Shown in pieces: positions 49,601 through 61,205 of a stretch of DNA of 64,000 bases. The DNA lies in contig OX579640.1 of assembly GCA_951230915.1 (NCBI GenBank), positions 22,092,981 through 22,156,980 on the forward strand, written 5' to 3'. A model generated the notes under the pieces. That model was not told the DNA's origin and ran no database searches. It was given only the letters and a program-made list of their open reading frames with translations. Position 1 is the stretch's first letter, and every line of letters starts with the position of its first letter. Source of the DNA: Antitrichia curtipendula (lineage: Eukaryota > Streptophyta > Bryopsida > Hypnales > Leucodontaceae). The translations under genes and the position numbers were made by a program.

Positions 49601-52600
49601 GTCCTACAACAACATCTTCATGCTCCAAATCGTCTACGTCATCCTCATCCTTGTCTATCATATCAGCATCAGCTTCAGCCTCTGCCTTCTTCAAAGCAAT
49701 CAATTCCACATCATCTGCAGCTAGAGATACATGTCTACGGGATTTGGCCAGCTCCTGGGTTGGCTTAGGTGTGCGACTCTCTGCCATTTCCTTCGCAGAA
49801 AAAGATGCATCCTTCAAGAAAGTCGCTATAGTACCAGCAATTTCCGGTTCTGTGAGAACATGACCTCCTCTGTCATGCTCAGGGGAGATCACTTCTGGTC
49901 TCTTATTCTCTTCAACCACAGGTAACAAACTTCCCTCCACCTTGTCACCTTCGAGACTTTTCTCATTGACATCATGTACCACCTCCTCAGGAACTTCCAC
50001 CTTGCTAACCACTATCACGTCCACAGGTGGTTCCAAATCTATGAGTGCAGGCTTCTCGCCAGTATCACCCTTAGGAGAAATTAGTACACCTTCTGAAGGC
50101 TCAATCATGTCATCCGGAGAAACATAAGGCTCGCTTGCTTTGTCAACCTCAAGTGCACGAATCAAACCATTAGCTTCAGTTGGTTCAGAAAGCTTCACTA
50201 CCTCAAAATGCTTGCTGGAGCAAATCTCATCAATATCGCTATTTGAAACGCTAAGTGATGACGGCCAAGGAACAAGCTCCACCCTTCCAAGCTCCAAAGC
50301 AGGTTCAGCGTCTTGCCCAGAGATTACAATCTCCGGTCTGCGAGGGTACTCTAATCCCACTATGTCATTAGCCAGCATGATATCCTGTGTCATTGGAATC
50401 ATGTCATAGCCTTCAGCAGTGGTAGAGTCAGGATCAAACTCCGAGACCCCTAGTCGATTATTCACAAGTTCTTGGTTTCCGCGCTCGTTTCTTTCAAAGA
50501 GCTCATACTCTAAAACCCACTTCCTTTCCATCGCAATCCTATCGACACGAAGCGGTGTCACAACCAACCATACTAGAAACCCCACGCACAGCCCAATCCC
50601 GACCAATACCAGAGCAAACACAGATGTGTTCACAGTATCTTCTCCATAATGGCCAAAAGAGTCTGTCCCAAGAAGAGTCTCCAGGTGCGCAGCAAAGCCA
50701 GAAAATTCATCAATTTCCTGAAGCAACAGATCAAATGCCAACCAGATGTTGGCAACTACCACCAGGGCAACAGATATCCAGGCCACGCTCTCCACGAGTG
50801 AGGAGATTCTGTACGACCCCATGCGAGCTTCGGATGCAGACGCTTTGATCAGTGGCACAGCAGAGAAGGGAAGCTCCACAGCTATTAGGATTTGGGAGAA
50901 TAGCAGTAATCGGTACAGACCTTCACTGCCGTAACGCCATGCACAAAACGCAGCAGGAATGACCGCAACTCCCCTCACCAAAACACGGTGCAGCCAAGGC
51001 TGCATGGACATGTCCAAAAAACCCTCCATGGTGACTTTCCCAGTGAGCGTTCCAGTTAGAGACGAGAGCTGGCCTGCACAAAGCAGAGCTAATCCAAACA
51101 CCATTGGTGCGATCGAATTGCTCAGTATCTGCACCAGGAGCAAAAAAACAACGTGAGTTAGCGAACCCAAATTCAAATATAGCCCTCAGTGCACCCGGTT
51201 AATACAAACACAGGAGTGCCAGCTGGATTAGTAATTAATGTCAGTAATATATGAATTAACTTAGTGCAAATTATTTGGACTTCGGAAATTAGCTCCTGTA
51301 ACAAAAGCTGTTGCCAAAAATTCATATTCAACACTGAAGAATTCACAATTTTAATACCTTTGTAAATAACTCAAGTAGAAACATGGCTAGATTTAGACAA
51401 ATTTAGAACCTCTGATTGGACCTGATCATAGATGAGACCAACAAGAGTACCTGCTCCATAAGTGCATGAGCATCCTGGAGGGTCAGAATGACCAGCCCAA
51501 CGTTGTGAAAAGTGGAGGCGGCTACAACCAACACAGCTACATTGGCTATGAGCGCTATCCCAAACGCGGCAATTGTGTCCCGCAAGTTCTCTTGGACCAC
51601 TATATCCTTTGATTGACCCGCAAGTGTGTGTTGCCGCTGAGATGGAAATCCAGTTCACAATATTAGTAACGCATTGAACAAGACTGAGCTGAGAGATAAA
51701 TGTGCCCGATTCAGCGAAAAATCACGTGCTCACCTGAAGAAGGGCAGAATGTAAATAAAACGTATGGGGTACAACATTCGCTCCAATCAACCCCACCGCA
51801 GTGTAAAGCGATTCTCCTCGAACTTTGGGCCACAAGCCACTCAGCATTGCAGTTGCAGATGGTCGGCTTATCAATGTACCTAACCCAAAGCAGACGAGCA
51901 CAAAGCCAACAACGCTTCCAGCAACCAACTCTGCCCGGCGTACGCCCTAGAATACCATGAGAAGGTGCAAGTTAGAGGTGAGCTCGGCCCAAGTCGCGAC
52001 ATTGTGAAATTTCAGCATGGACACACACGGACATGTCACACCAATTTCAAAAGAGAGCCTCACCACTATGGGCAAAACCAGCATCACAATGATACCGTCA
52101 AAAGCCAGCAAAAGAACGCTAGGCAATATTGGAAACCCAAGCAGCAAATTCAATCCAATCGCTGTTCCAGCCACCTGTCACAGCCACAAGGAATCATGTG
52201 CTCTTCAGTTTTGAAAAAGCACCATGGCCTTCACCTGAAACCACTTAAAGCAAAGAAGGACGAACACTTCTCATTATAACTAACACATGAATCACAGTAG
52301 GATTTTCCCAACCCTACAATTCTCTCCGTTCTCACATAATTGCTTACTACGCCTACTGAGGTAAAACCGAACAATACGACAAAGTGAGAGAGACCCCTTT
52401 CTACAGTAATTCTACTAACTTCTGTCGCTCACGAAAAGAGTGAAAGTGATAGTCACGCGAACAACAAGTCGTTTCATGAAGAGAATCGTGGCCATTACCA
52501 ATCCATTCAAGGCAAGGCAAGGCAAAGCTAAAGCTAAAGCCAAGATACCAAACAGCACCACAAACTTTTGACACGAAATGTTTTCTCAATTATTTTCAGA

Positions 52601-53246
52601 TACTGAGAAACACCTCGGGGAACGCGGAAAATTTCTAAACTGATCGAATAATGATGCAAAATCTATTCAGGACTCAAGAATAAGATCCATTCAAACGTAC
52701 CATGGTCAAATCAAGAGAGATGATGGAGAGTTCAGATAGAAACCACAACAACAAGCAAACGGGCCTGGGGTAATCTTCTCGGCATATCTGCAAAAGTATA
52801 TTGAAGGGAATACGTGAGGAACACAATCGGCATAATTGATATACAATGACCAAAATATACCTGGTGAACTATAAATTTTCGTTACACCAATTGTCTACCT
52901 AATAGATCAGCAAGTGGTGCCGGAAAAGAGACAACAAGAAATGGCAATACGCACACAGCTAGAAGGATTGCCAAATTTGAAAAACTATACCAACCTCAGC
53001 GAGATGCTTCCCAGAAACCAGTCCGAGACGGGTTGCCAGTGTTTGAAAGAGCGCAGCCATGACGTTGGAGACGATCACCACCCACAGCAGCTCAAATCCG
53101 AATCGGGAGCCGCCCTCAATGGCGCAAGCCCAATTGCCAGGATCCATGTAGCCTATCGCCACCAAGAGCACCGGCGCCAGAGCTGGCACGTATTTCGCCG
53201 CTGACAATGAAGAATCCATCGTCGATTGCGCCACATCGCCGGCCAT
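46614..53246 (-). CDS. EIN2: EIN2-type ethylene signalling protein (seven coding exons)
   Basis: Exons on the minus strand: 53246-52995, 52787-52701, 52174-52064, 51946-51734, 51636-51451, 51128-47868 and 47162-46614. All six introns are GT-AG and phase 0; the joined product is 1552 residues. Residues 15-475 form the NRAMP-like multi-pass domain (Asp-Pro-Gly-Asn in TM1; Val-Pro-His in TM6, where metal-transporting NRAMPs have Met-Pro-His). The rest is the cytosolic EIN2 C-terminal domain, largely low-complexity and Ser-rich, with two strongly conserved blocks: 'SFGVWCVHR' to '[13 protein letters not shown]' at the exon 6/7 junction, and '[20 protein letters not shown]' followed by 'KRYKRRL' (1496-1502), the nuclear-localisation signal of the family. 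In characterised plants EIN2 sits in the ER membrane, is held inactive by CTR1 phosphorylation, and on ethylene perception releases its C-terminal part to act on EIN3 and on translation. Unusual: a Gly-rich stretch and hydrophobic tail after the NLS. A Met at 51176 upstream of exon 6 is intronic. Confidence 0.95.
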
Positions 53247-53275
53247 GTTGCCAACGGCAGAATCCAGACCACCAG

Positions 53276-54316
53276 CTAGAAAATCTCACGGTTCCACACC
53301 ATGATGTTCTCCCAAAAAATTAGGTCAACATGGAGCCTCTGTCACGCATCCAATCTCCTCAAAAACGCTCCCCCCATTCTAATTCCAATTTCCTCCACAC
53401 TTTCCTCTGATCCGAAAACACCCAAAAAATACTAAACAAATGCACACCGTAAAGTGTAGCAGTCCTACAAAGATGCCGTCCGACTTCGCCGACATGAACT
53501 AAAGCACCTCCGATTCCAGCAGCTGCACAAGTGGTCGCTTATAGTGTACGCACCGTCGACTGGATCTACGCACAAGCATCGCCGGCCCCCAATACACGAT
53601 ACGTATCAATAGGGAACCGACGCCAACTCTCCAATGTGGCTCAAAAACCGCGACAGGATTCTCATCACGAGCGGTATCCGATGAAGACACTGATGGCCTT
53701 AACAATGTAAGCGCTCTCTCCCAAGACGTTCGGCTCCATTGGGTCTCATACCAGGGCTCAAAAATTCACAGAAACGACTTGCAACCAACACCATCAGCAG
53801 AGGGAAAAATGGCATCCCACTAACCCCACCGCACATCGTCACTCATCGTTATCGCATCTCTGTCGCTATTCTTCACATCAAGAAATCAAGATTCTCAACG
53901 CAAATCCGCATAAACACCACCAAATGTTGGCGCCAGTGAGTCAAGTCGCATCGTCGTCACGTCGTCACGACGATGAAGACGACACCACCGCCACCCAAAC
54001 GGGGAAATGGAAGCCAAGAACTCAGTCGTTCGGTGCTCTCATCAGAGCTCCATTGCGACATCGTTCACACAATTGCAAGCTGACAGTTCTCTGACAAAAG
54101 GCCACTTGCAGGAACATGAAGCTCCAACGACGACGGTGGGGATCCAACGCAACGAAGACGCCGTCGCTCGAATTTCGCAGCTTGCAAACAGGATAGCGGC
54201 CATGACGCCCTGGCCAGCAGAAGCAACGACCCCCCTCCCCCCCACACCCACACGCGGGGGGAGAGGCTAGGTCCAATCGACTCCCGAAATCTACAAATTC
54301 ACAATTTAATCTCCCA
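53276..54316 (-). promoter_or_regulatory. Probable long 5' leader of the EIN2-type gene
   Basis: Between the candidate TATA box and the ATG lie about 1.07 kb with several ATGs and a short frame on the minus strand (54426-54022), so a spliced leader is likely. A possible acceptor (TTTTCTAG) ends at 53276, 30 bases before the ATG. A simple repeat of CGTCGTCACGACG type lies near 53950-53975. All inference; no transcript evidence. Confidence 0.4.
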
Positions 54317-54324
54317 TTTATATA
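54317..54324 (-). promoter_or_regulatory. Candidate TATA box for the EIN2-type gene
   Basis: TATATAAA on the minus strand (context CTCTATATAAATGG). Best TATA match upstream of the gene in the less AT-rich stretch; distance to the ATG needs a long or spliced leader. Confidence 0.4.
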
Positions 54325-55127
54325 GAGTTCAACTCCAATATCTATTCCACAGAAAGATTCCTGTGCTTGCTGCTTTGTCCTATTTATTGCGGGTCTGAAG
54401 GGGCAAGTGGGCCGACGTGGATGCATGCCAGTAGTATCTACGGGAGTTGTGGATTTCGAGTTCCGTTTTTATTAAAAGGACGGATATTCGATATGATATG
54501 TAAAGGATTTATACGTATGGCCCACGTGGCCTCGAGTCACGGGATGCAACTTGCAGGGAAGCCCAGATCATGGGACTGCAAAAGAATGAGCAAATCCTTG
54601 AGGAGGACCCATGTTTAAAAAAAATTTGAAACCCAAGTGAGGTCCGGGTGGGGCCGTCTTGGATGGGACATGATCCTAGGAGGATTGATTACTCTCACCG
54701 TGGTGAAAGTCAGAGCGGGCGGAGAATCTGCGTGTGAAAGAAGGCCTTTTGAGGGGTAGACTAACTTATAGTACCGGGACTATTTGAGCCACGCAGGCGG
54801 CCGCTTATTGGCTTTCCCGTTTGAAAAGTGTAAATATATCAAAGACACCCAATATATAATTGGTAGAAATGAATGCAGGACGTTAAAGTGGTCATTCGGA
54901 GTCTGCAATTTTACCCATGTAATTAATTTTTTATTTGCCACCCATGATAAAATTTGGAAATTTAGAATCGAAGGCCCCATATTAGCTAGAAGAGGTGAAG
55001 AATAGTACAAGTCAAAGGTGAAGTGAAGAACGTTGGGCACTAAGCAACTACAAAATAGAGGTAATTTCTTACATTCATCCTTGGTTGGAAGAAGACAAAT
55101 GGAGAATGCAAACATTCAACGACCACT
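54325..55127. other. Upstream DNA of EIN2-type gene, partly shared with copy D upstream
   Basis: No gene. Bases 54906-55060 resemble 34450-34600 (shared CATGATAAAATTT, AGGCCCCATATTAG-like and TAGAAGAGGTG motifs in order). Confidence 0.5.
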
Positions 55128-56950
55128 TTAATCCCTAAAGTCCCAAGCCCTTTTTTCTATCAAAATACACTCAAAACTACCATTTTTATTGCAAGATGAA
55201 TTTTTTTTTGTACTAAATTGGTATTTTTCATATCTAACTACAGGATCTTGTACTAGGCTAATATAAGAATGTGTGGAAAAAAATTCAAACTTTGATAGCA
55301 TAGATTTCAAGATATTGGGACTTAAAGTGAAGAAAACAAGGTTTGTATCTTCTGTGACTAGAATTTTGGCTTTGAATCTTCTTAATTTAAATTTGTGCTA
55401 TTGAGTTTGAGGTTAAAAATGTTATGTTGAAGAATTTGAGTTAAGAATTGAAGAGTTCAATTTCTTCTTTAACTTGATTTTCATTCTTAACCCCTTAAGT
55501 CCCAAAGCCACTTTTCTAGAAGAAATAAATACACTCAAAACTGCCATTTCTGCTGCATTTGTCCAAAAAAACAAAAAAATAACTTTTTCAAAATCTAAAC
55601 ATAGAATCTTGTACTTGACTTATCTTAGATCATGTGGTAAAAATTTCATGAAGATTGATTGTACAATTTAAAAGATATTAGCATTCAAAGTTGGAAAAAT
55701 ATATATTTGAACTTTGGCTTTCAAATTCAAATGACTTTGGTTGCCATTTGTGGAATTTTTTTGCACTTCACACTTTGAATTTAAAATTTATTATATTGAA
55801 TAATTAGATTGAAAGTCAAAAAGAAAATTAAAAAAGAAAAAAAAAAATTATCATTCTTTAAAAAATTGTTAAATAGAAGTCAGTCTAAAGTTAAAAGAAA
55901 GACTAAATTGTAAAAAAACTCTAAGATAGAATTGAAATGTAATAAACCAAATGGTGAGATTATTCTAGCAAGCATATTTAACCTTGTCAAACAATTTTTT
56001 CTGAAAAAAAGTGAAAATTACATTCAAAAATGAATTTTATAAGTTATTTTTTTAAAGAAGATGCTTAGATTGCCCGAAAAAACAAGACTGTTCATAACTT
56101 TCTCATCACTAGTCCAAATAGAATGAATCAAAGCTTCACGTGTAGACGAAAATATAATATTAAAAAATTTTAAAATTTTAATTTTAATTTTGACTTTTTG
56201 TGATTTTTTTACAATACCTGCCGACCTCCGTTTCTAATTACTTGTACCATAACTTTTGATCTCAGGCACCAATTGAAATAAAAATGATATTCCCATGAAG
56301 CATATGTATTTTATAGCTTCTCAAAAAGTTTCAAAAAATTACAATGAATATTGAGACTGTATGAGCCTACCCAAGTCCCAAGGTTGCATTTTGACCCCTA
56401 TAGATATAGAGCCAATTGGACTGTAGGGGTTGAAAAAATTGTTACGTAGAAGTAAGTGCAAGATAGGAAGAAAACATAAATCATTAATATCTCTCAGATG
56501 GAATTGAAATACACTAGTTCCAGTAGTGAGATTGTTCTATAAAACAAACTAAACTATATGATACTTTTCTTTTGAAAAATTATAAAAACTAAGTTCAAAA
56601 ATGAATCTAATAAAATACTTTTTAAAGAAGATGCTACAAGTGCCCCCAAAACAAGAAGCTCTATACTTTCAAATTACTAATCCAAATAGACAAAATCAAA
56701 GCTTTCTATGTAAACTAATAAGCAATGAGTTTTTTTAGTTTAGTTTTTTTTTCTTTATGAAAGTAAACTGCTTTGAAGACTTATATAAATATCAAGATTC
56801 TAAGAATGACATTATTATGCCTAAATTTTTATTTCCCATGTAAAAAAAAATTTTAATCAAGATTTTTCAATCCAATTAGTGGACAATGACATTTTCTGAT
56901 AACCCCCAAGGAACCACAAGGCCACCAAGTGGTTACTGCAATACACTTTA
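55128..56950 (+). mobile_element. Older TTAA-type element carrying a nested copy
   Basis: TTAA at 55128-55131 followed by TCCCTAAAGTCCC, a degraded family end. The body is interrupted at 55487-56433 by a second member, then resumes with the expected family sequence. The right border is not clear. Confidence 0.5.
55487..56433 (+). mobile_element. Small TTAA-bounded element 5, nested
   Basis: TTAA 55487-55490 plus CCCCTTAAGTCCC; the other end is GGACTGTAGGGG before TTGA (56430-56433, one change from TTAA). The body of 939 bp is homologous to elements 2 and 3. The uninterrupted equivalents at 55850 (within itself) and 63780 show one TTAA in the context ATTCTTTAAAAAATTG. Confidence 0.7.
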
Positions 56951-56960
56951 ATACCAATCC

Positions 56961-57614
56961 TTAACCCCTAAATATCCGAGGCACCAAATTTTGGTGTCAA
57001 CAATACTTTGAACTTAAGTATGGCCTAATCTAGTTGTTATTTTTAATAGTTTACATATTTTTTTAATTCTTTTTAAAGTCTAATTTTAGCATAAAAAATC
57101 TAATTTTGAAAATGATTGATTATGATTTTTCTATTCAAGATTTTGTGCAAGGGTGTCCATTGCAAATCTTGATTTTCTAGTATTGACGGCTCTTAGAACT
57201 GAGCCTCAAATATACTAGATCTCGAAAAAAAAATCACATTAAAAATTCATTAAAAAAATTATAGGGTAGATTTTGAGAAGCCATAAATGTATTGGGGTTA
57301 TGCATGTTAGGTCCTTTAGTCTTATATCTTTTTTGGTAAACAAATTTTTTAAATTGACATGTGAAAAGAGGATTGAAAGACTTCCAATCACTTTTGCAAT
57401 TTTAACACCCTCATGATCAAACAATATAATTTTTCAATCCAAAAGTGATATTATTGTGTTTTCTTATTATATGTGATCTACAAAATGTCTAGGTTGAATT
57501 TGTAAGGTAACAATTCAAAAAAAATCATACGACTCATCAAAATGTTGGCTTTTTTGTTCAATTTCGAGCAACTCCTAGAAGCTCAAAAAGGCCTTGGGCA
57601 TTTACTAGTTAGGA
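56961..57614 (+). mobile_element. Probable TTAA-type element, divergent
   Basis: TTAA at 56961-56964 plus CCCCTAAATATCCGAGG; a weak inverse, GGCCTTGGGCATTTACTAG, occurs at 57589-57607. The interior is unlike the others. Confidence 0.4.
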
Positions 57615-57939
57615 GTAAAAAATTATTCACACCTTCAAAGGTGCATACCAAATAGTAATTTTCTAGTTGTATGAATATTATAATGCAAATTTTTGCAAAT
57701 GATTGAAATATCTACTACTCTTGTAGATGGTCATTATTGCTACAATCCACACAATAGGTAGAAAAAAATAAACACAAAACAATACTTTACAACTTTTACA
57801 TTTTACCACCCTTAGTAAAAATTCAACTTTTACATTAAGTCTTACTCTTTGACAATTAAAGTAAAACCATTTTAAATTCTAACTTTTACATTGATACTTA
57901 TATGATCTTTGCCATTAGCTTTTACATTTTCAATACGCA

Positions 57940-57947
57940 TATAAATA
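57940..57947 (+). promoter_or_regulatory. TATA box of the orphan ORF at 58141
   Basis: TATAAATA about 200 bases before the ATG. The 140 bases upstream have four copies of CTTTTACAT (between about 57796 and 57930), which could be regulatory or just low-complexity. Confidence 0.4.
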
Positions 57948-58140
57948 ACCTTGTGCACCAATAGGTTTCAAGCCACCATCATCTTTATTTTCCATTTGTG
58001 TTTTAACGATCCATCATTGAAAATATATTCAACTTTAACTTCTTACTTGGTTCTAAGTTACTACAAATACCTTCCAATAGTAGCAATTTTAGACCATCAC
58101 CATTTATAGTTCCCTTGTAAAAAAATAGACATTGCCAACT

Positions 58141-58614
58141 ATGACAACAATCACTTCAAACAATGCGTCATTTGGAAACAATCAACGTTACCATGTAATT
58201 CATAAGTTTGGAAATGAAGTTAAAGTGGTTGGAATGTATGATGTAGAAGAAATGGCATTTCAATGTGCTTTACAATTGCAATCAACAAGTCTCAAGAGCT
58301 TGGATGAAAACATTTTTGAGAAAACAACACAGCTAGATCCAAACCAATCTTATCAATGGAAACTTCAACAATTGCACAAAGCAATGTTAAGTTTTGTTAG
58401 GGAAACAAACTTAAATGACGTGGAGTTGGAGTTTTATAGTGTCAAAGATGAATCACTAGTAAACTTGACTCATGGTAAGATGGTAACACTTGATGGCTTG
58501 GAAAATGCTGGAGGCAACATCGAAAGTACCATGTCCAAATACATGTATGCATCTTTGCCATTAGGGGAGTATCAAATGAATATATTTTCTCCACCATTAA
58601 CAAAAGATAATTGA
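58141..58614 (+). CDS. Hypothetical intronless protein, 157 residues
   Basis: I do not recognise this protein. The frame begins with ATG at 58141; the frame is open a little upstream, but only through non-ATG codons. Composition is ordinary for a soluble protein: no signal peptide, no membrane segment, one cysteine, Asn- and Thr-rich N-terminus, then a stretch with mixed charged and hydrophobic residues (His-Lys-Phe-Gly-Asn-Glu around 21-26) that looks folded. It is the only long frame in the last 9 kb with a non-repetitive amino-acid pattern. A TATA box 200 bases upstream and an AATAAA at 58954-58959 are compatible with a transcribed gene. It is AT-rich like its surroundings. It could be a lineage-specific gene, a domesticated or truncated transposon frame, or chance. 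Confidence 0.45.
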   Translation: MTTITSNNASFGNNQRYHVIHKFGNEVKVVGMYDVEEMAFQCALQLQSTSLKSLDENIFEKTTQLDPNQSYQWKLQQLHKAMLSFVRETNLNDVELEFYSVKDESLVNLTHGKMVTLDGLENAGGNIESTMSKYMYASLPLGEYQMNIFSPPLTKDN

Positions 58615-60159
58615 AGAATACAAAGAGGGATTCAAGCCATGTAAGAAGCTTACACTCATCAAAGGTGTAACGGTTCCACACCATTTTCTTTCAAATTAAT
58701 TACAAATTTGTGAGAACAACATCCAAGCACCCACTAGCACCCCAACAAAACCAAAGTGAAGATGAAGTTGTAAGGTCTAGCCTAGTAGTTAGTAATAGTA
58801 TGAAAAGATAAAGGTTCAAGTAGGATGGTCTCTATTGTTTACTTTATGTAGCTTTATTTGATTCATTTCAAAATTTGTAAAACAAATCATATGTATAAAG
58901 ACCGTACATACAAAAGAAATATTATACAAGTTAATTCAAACAATGTTTCTTCTAATAAAATATTAAATTAAGTGCAAAACTATTGAATCATTGCAATGAT
59001 TGAAAGATTCATATCTACTTCGGGCTTTTTGAGAATTTGGGTAGGTTCTATTGACTTCATAATCTTGAATTTTTTCATGAATTTTTTAGGATGATGCTTC
59101 TTACCATAATCTTTGTGTGAAGCTTTGTTTCATGTCATTCCAGTTAATATTGAAAAGTTTAGAAAGATATTTTTGGTTTCGATGTCAAATTGGACAACAA
59201 AAATTATATTTTATAATAATATGAATTATTTTATAAAGATTTTATAGAGTGATATTTACTCAAAAAAATTTAAACACAAAATTCCATATAATTAGATAAA
59301 AGTTATGAGGAGTTCTATTTTGCAAGCAATGAAAGTAGAAAAAACAGACAAAATCATCTTTTTCTCTTAATTTTGAAAATTTTGAAATAAAAATAAAATT
59401 AAAAGTTTTTAATTGTTCAGCAGAAAATTCTCACCATTGGAATTAATAATTGTAAAATTCTTCTAAAAGTTATTAGCATATTAGTAGTACATTTCAATCA
59501 ATAACACCTTCTACTTTACAATTTTTTTTAAATGAATATGAAAGTTCTATTGGTTAAATTTTTTAATTTATATTTTCAGCTTGATGTCCAACTTATTGAC
59601 TAAAATGCACAAGTTATAGGACATACACATTATTTCCTTAAAACTTTGAAAGACAAAACTTCACCTTTGGGAAGACCAGGAAAGCCTACATTTTGAAGTT
59701 TAGGCACATTGAACTTGCAGTTGGTGGAGATATTCACCTAAATTTTTTTAGACAATGTACTTGAAGAAGTAAACCAAAAGATTATATGGTTGGATTTGTT
59801 AAAAAATAAATATTGATGAAGATTTTGACCTTGCTTTGGTGACGAGTGTTTTGAAGCAATTTTGAACCTTTAAATATGATGGTCCTTTAGGGGTTATTTG
59901 ATTCATTTTAAAACTTGTAAAATAAATCATATGCATAAAGACCATATATATACAAAATATTATACAATTTAATTCAACCACTGCCTCTTCTAATAAAATA
60001 TTAAATGAAATGAAAAATTATTGATTGCATTGTGATTATTTGTAAATTTTGGGAGATTCCTAGACAATATTTTGATAAACTTTTATAGGAATTAAATTTT
60101 TTAATCTTTTTTCAAGATCTTCATATTTTATGCTTTCATTTCGAAAATGATTTGTTGGA
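58615..60159. repeat. Two direct repeats flanking repeat-derived DNA
   Basis: Bases 58851-59007 and 59894-60042 are direct copies (shared TTTGATTCATTT, AAATCATATG, TCTAATAAAATATTAAAT in order). Between them is 0.9 kb resembling the small TTAA elements, ending GGTCCTTTAGGGG then TTAT. No gene. Confidence 0.6.
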
Positions 60160-61205
60160 TGATTGCAAGAAAGACCAAACAATTTTGATAGCGTTTTGTT
60201 AAACTAGTTTTTATCCAAGCTATAACTTTTGAATTTGAAATCCAATGCCAAAAATAAAAAAATCTATTTCTAGATGTTTTATTGTAATTTCAAACCTTTT
60301 TAAAACTGAAATCATTTTATATTTAAAATTTAATTTCTCTAATTTGTCACATTTTTGGATTTTTTTTGTTTTTAGTATTGGGAAATATCCAAATTTAATG
60401 TACTACAGCTAAAATTTTGGTGGTCTATTTTCACACTAGTGGAGCATATTCCATATGAAGGGCATGAAAAAATACGTTATTTTTTTGTCTTTTATGTTCG
60501 TACAAATAGGTCATAAAAGGGGCTCCACAATATGCATACTTCTAAACATTGAAGATGGTTTCAAGTTCACTTTTTGGGTGGAATCTCATTACCATCAAAT
60601 CTTTACAAATAAAACATTTATTTATTTATTTATTATTAGTTTATTAGTTTATTAAAAATTAAAATGTTGAAATATGCCTTTTGGGGGACATTTATAATTT
60701 TTAATAAAATAAATATAGTAAAATATTAAAAAAACTAAATTTTTTCTATTTGTAAGGACTTGATGGTGATAAGATTTCACTAGAAAAATGAACTTGAAAC
60801 CATCCTCAATGTTCAGAAGTGTATACGGCATAGAGCCCTTTGTTGACATGCTTGTATGAACATAGAGGACAGAAAATAACTTACTTTTTTATGCTCTTTA
60901 TATGTAACATGACTCACTAGTGTGGAAATAGACCACCTAAATTTTAGCTCTAGCATATTAAATTTGGATCTTTCTAGTACTAAAATAAATAAACCTGAAA
61001 GTATGACAAAGTGGAGAAATTAAATTTTAAATATAGGATGATTTTTAATTTAAAAAGAAAGAAATAATACAATTACAATCAAAACATCTAGACAAAGATT
61101 TTTTCATTTTTGGCATTGAATGTAAAATTCAAAAGTTATAGCTTGGATTAAAACTAGTTTGGCAAAATTCTATCAAAATTATTTGGTCTTTCTTGGAATT
61201 ACCTT
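60160..61205. repeat. 1-kb foldback made of two R4 arms
   Basis: 60160-60620 and 60740-61205 are inverted copies of each other along their whole length, from GCAAGAAAGACCAAA at the left to its complement at the right, around a short AT-rich loop. The arms match R4 at 12010-12430. Open frames in both arms (60455-60655, 60849-60652) follow from this repeat and are not called. Confidence 0.75.

Noticed and set aside
51129..51176. Met start of the 1116-residue frame at 51176
   Set aside because: This is intron 5 sequence; the acceptor at 51129-51130 and the conserved protein upstream show that exon 6 starts at 51128.
54022..54426. 134-residue frame upstream of the EIN2-type gene
   Set aside because: Overlaps the candidate TATA box, low-complexity Cys/Gly/Arg composition, overlapping frames equally open; more likely leader or promoter DNA.
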